A stretch of DNA of 16,391 bases, from contig DFHP01000101.1 of the NCBI GenBank assembly GCA_002371335.1, positions 1 to 16,391 of the forward strand. The letters run 5' to 3'. Origin of the DNA: Eubacterium sp. UBA3720. GTDB lineage: Bacteria > Bacillota > Clostridia > Lachnospirales > Lachnospiraceae. Shown piece by piece: positions 14,792 to 16,391 of the stretch. A model generated the notes under the pieces. It was not told where the DNA came from and did not search any database. It saw only the letters and a program-made list of their open reading frames with translations. The number at the start of each line of letters is the position of its first letter. The stretch's first letter is position 1. Made by a program: the position numbers and the translations under genes.

Positions 14792-14810
14792 GGAAAGCAG
14801 CTGCATTTCC
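14792..14810. promoter_or_regulatory. Palindromic site just upstream of the polysaccharide promoter
   Basis: GGAAA-GCAGCTGC-A-TTTCC is a near-perfect inverted repeat ending seven bases before the -35 box. Its place fits an operator or activator site. CAGCTG recurs downstream at about 14869, inside GCAC...GTGC, after the -10 box. The regulator is unknown. Confidence 0.4.
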
Positions 14811-14817
14811 TTCCTAC

Positions 14818-14846
14818 TTGCATGAACAGAATGAAAATGCTATACT
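14818..14846 (+). promoter_or_regulatory. Sigma-A promoter for the glycosylphosphotransferase gene
   Basis: TTGCAT (14818-14823) and TATACT (14841-14846) are separated by exactly 17 bases, with TGC directly before the -10 box. Transcription would start near 14853, about 48 bases before the ATG at 14901. It follows a strong terminator, so this is a new transcription unit. Confidence 0.75.
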
Positions 14847-14900
14847 ATCCCCAAGTATGCACAAGGGGCAGCTGTGCGCCAAAAGGGGAGTAAGCGTGTA

Positions 14901-16391
14901 ATGTCTGATGTGTTTTGGGATAAGGGGCGCTCGGAAATGGGTAATAAAAAAGTAACAAATACTGCTAAATTTTTATACAGACTTTGCATAGTTGGATTGT
15001 TTGCAATCGTCTGGTTTTCACTATATAATAACTACACTTTTGAGACCTATCGCATCCGCGGAGGTCTTGTTTCCGTACTTATTTTTTATGTGATTTATTC
15101 CTGGCTCTGTAATGTTTACAGCGCATACAGGGTCGCTTCATCCAGCATAGGCGATATCATTTTTAAACAATTCGTTTCCTTTTCCGTGGCGGATTTCGTC
15201 CTGTATATGGAGTGCTGTCTGATCTATAACCAGTACGTAAATATCATTCCGGGCGTGATCACTGTATTTCTGCAGCTTATATCCACGGTACTCATCACTT
15301 TTTTCACAAAAAGACATTTCATGAAATCCGTAGAGCCGAAAAAAACGCTTGTGATCTACGGAAAAAACATCCCCAAAGAGAATGCGCTGCAGTTTGAAAA
15401 AAGACTGCTTCTTAAATATAGTCATCTGTTCAGAATCGTTTCCACAGAATCAGCTGAGATCGACGCGAATGTCCTGGATCAGTATATGAAAGTGACTGAC
15501 TCAGTGATCCTGTATCAGGTGGAGGATAACGAGAGGGGCCGCTTTGTGGCCGCATGCATGAGAAGCCATAAGAACTTTTATTATACGCCGGAGATAGACG
15601 ACATTCTGGCTACGGGAAGTTCGGTACGGCATCTGCTGGATACGCCGCTGATGAAATACGATTATCAGTATGAAGACAGGCTTTTCCTGTTTGAAAAAAG
15701 AGTCATGGACATCGTCCTGTCCCTGCTGTTTATCATCATACTGTCGCCGGTTATGCTGATCACTGCGGTCTGTATCAAATTTGAAGACGGCGGTCCTGTC
15801 TTTTTCCGGCAGAAACGTCATACAAAGAATATGAAGGAATTTGAGATCCTGAAGTTCCGCAGCATGAAAACTGATGCCGAGAGGTACGGCGCCATTCCGG
15901 CCACGCAGGATGATCCCCGCATCACCAAGGTGGGAAGGATCATCAGAAAGGTGCGTATCGATGAGCTGCCGCAGTTCTTCAATATTCTGAAGGGCGATAT
16001 GAGCTTTGTGGGACCCCGCCCCGAAAGGATAGAGCATACGGAAATGTACTGCAGGGATCTGCCTGAGTTTACATACAGACTGCGCGTAAAGGGAGGTCTG
16101 ACCGGTTACGCCCAGATATTCGGCAAGTATAATACATCTGCCCATGATAAGCTGCTGCTCGACCTGATGTACATCGAGGATCAGTCTATTCTTAATGATA
16201 TTAAGCTGATACTTCTTACGATCAGGACGGTCTTTGAGATGGAAAGCACGGAAGGCTTTGACGAGGTCGACAGCGAGCGGATGAATAAGATCATGGCAGA
16301 GCAGGGCGATATGCATGATGAGATCATGGAATCCGCAAAGATTGAGGCGATCGGCAAAGAAGATGAGGCAGAAGTGGAGAAGGTCGTTGAG
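14901..16391 (+). CDS. Polyprenyl-phosphate glycosylphosphotransferase (initiating sugar transferase), 3' end outside the window
   Basis: The frame is open from ATG 14901 to the last base (497 codons, no stop), so the gene is cut by the window. The N-terminal third has about four membrane helices (for example CIVGLFAIVWFSLY, VSVLIFYVIYSWL and ITVFLQLISTVLITFF), followed by a soluble, CoA-binding-like segment. A further membrane segment (about 268-290) leads into the bacterial sugar transferase domain: GGPVFFRQKR, EILKFRSMKTDAE, RIDELPQFFNILKGDMSFVG (from about 352) with PRPE next, and GGLTGYAQI. Such enzymes put the first sugar-phosphate on undecaprenyl phosphate and start capsule or exopolysaccharide units. 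The last 40 or so residues are very acidic and lie beyond the usual domain end. GGAG lies ten bases before the ATG; ATG 14937 is an alternative start. Confidence 0.93.
   Translation, partial: MSDVFWDKGRSEMGNKKVTNTAKFLYRLCIVGLFAIVWFSLYNNYTFETYRIRGGLVSVLIFYVIYSWLCNVYSAYRVASSSIGDIIFKQFVSFSVADFVLYMECCLIYNQYVNIIPGVITVFLQLISTVLITFFTKRHFMKSVEPKKTLVIYGKNIPKENALQFEKRLLLKYSHLFRIVSTESAEIDANVLDQYMKVTDSVILYQVEDNERGRFVAACMRSHKNFYYTPEIDDILATGSSVRHLLDTPLMKYDYQYEDRLFLFEKRVMDIVLSLLFIIILSPVMLITAVCIKFEDGGPVFFRQKRHTKNMKEFEILKFRSMKTDAERYGAIPATQDDPRITKVGRIIRKVRIDELPQFFNILKGDMSFVGPRPERIEHTEMYCRDLPEFTYRLRVKGGLTGYAQIFGKYNTSAHDKLLLDLMYIEDQSILNDIKLILLTIRTVFEMESTEGFDEVDSERMNKIMAEQGDMHDEIMESAKIEAIGKEDEAEVEKVVE

Noticed and set aside
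14590..14901. Plus-strand open frame of 103 codons spanning the terminator and promoter
   Set aside because: It runs through a strong terminator and a promoter and has low-complexity composition; no ribosome binding site was seen.
15501..16316. Minus-strand open frame of 271 codons
   Set aside because: It is the shadow of the sugar transferase gene, whose plus frame contains all family motifs and stays open to the window end.

Overview
The window looks like a chromosomal segment of a low-to-mid GC Gram-positive anaerobe of the Clostridia, probably Lachnospiraceae-like. This is inferred from strong AGGAGG-type ribosome binding sites, the gene order ispF-cysS-mrnC-rlmB-sigH (the last four in the order familiar from the Bacillus/Clostridium sigH region), a TSCPD-domain protein of the clostridial TIGR03905 type, and a repeat-bearing L,D-transpeptidase. 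No rRNA, tRNA, CRISPR array, transposase or phage gene was seen.

Layout. (1) Positions 1-231 hold no convincing gene but contain a nested imperfect inverted repeat (about 7-198) that could fold into one long hairpin; a rho-independent terminator follows at 232-276. (2) Positions 280-3868, minus strand: a compact run read as HAD phosphatase, TSCPD protein, MBOAT O-acyltransferase, DHHW/AlgX-like SGNH protein. The last two form the usual membrane plus extracytoplasmic pair for O-acetylation of a surface glycan. (3) Positions 3869-4302: a divergent intergenic region with a terminator-like hairpin, a likely sigma-A promoter and a long structured 5' leader. (4) Positions 4303-7775, plus strand: a 794-residue membrane protein with an extracellular propeller-like region and a cytoplasmic Lys/Arg/Ala repeat tail, then a GT2 glycosyltransferase. 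(5) Positions 7813-12362, plus strand: ispF, cysS, mrnC, rlmB and sigH, covering isoprenoid synthesis, translation, rRNA maturation and the transition-phase sigma factor. (6) Positions 12380-14644: a secreted L,D-transpeptidase with an acidic repeat linker and tandem roughly 102-residue repeats, closed by a strong terminator. (7) From 14901 to the window end: the open 5' part of a polyprenyl-phosphate glycosylphosphotransferase, behind its own promoter; this probably starts a polysaccharide locus outside the window.

Theme. The variable genes on both sides of the housekeeping block concern the cell surface (glycan acylation, glycosyl transfer, peptidoglycan cross-linking, polysaccharide initiation). 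The least explained elements are the hairpin element at the left edge, the structured leader at 4081-4302, the histone-like tail of the 794-residue protein, and the Cys-rich tail on IspF.
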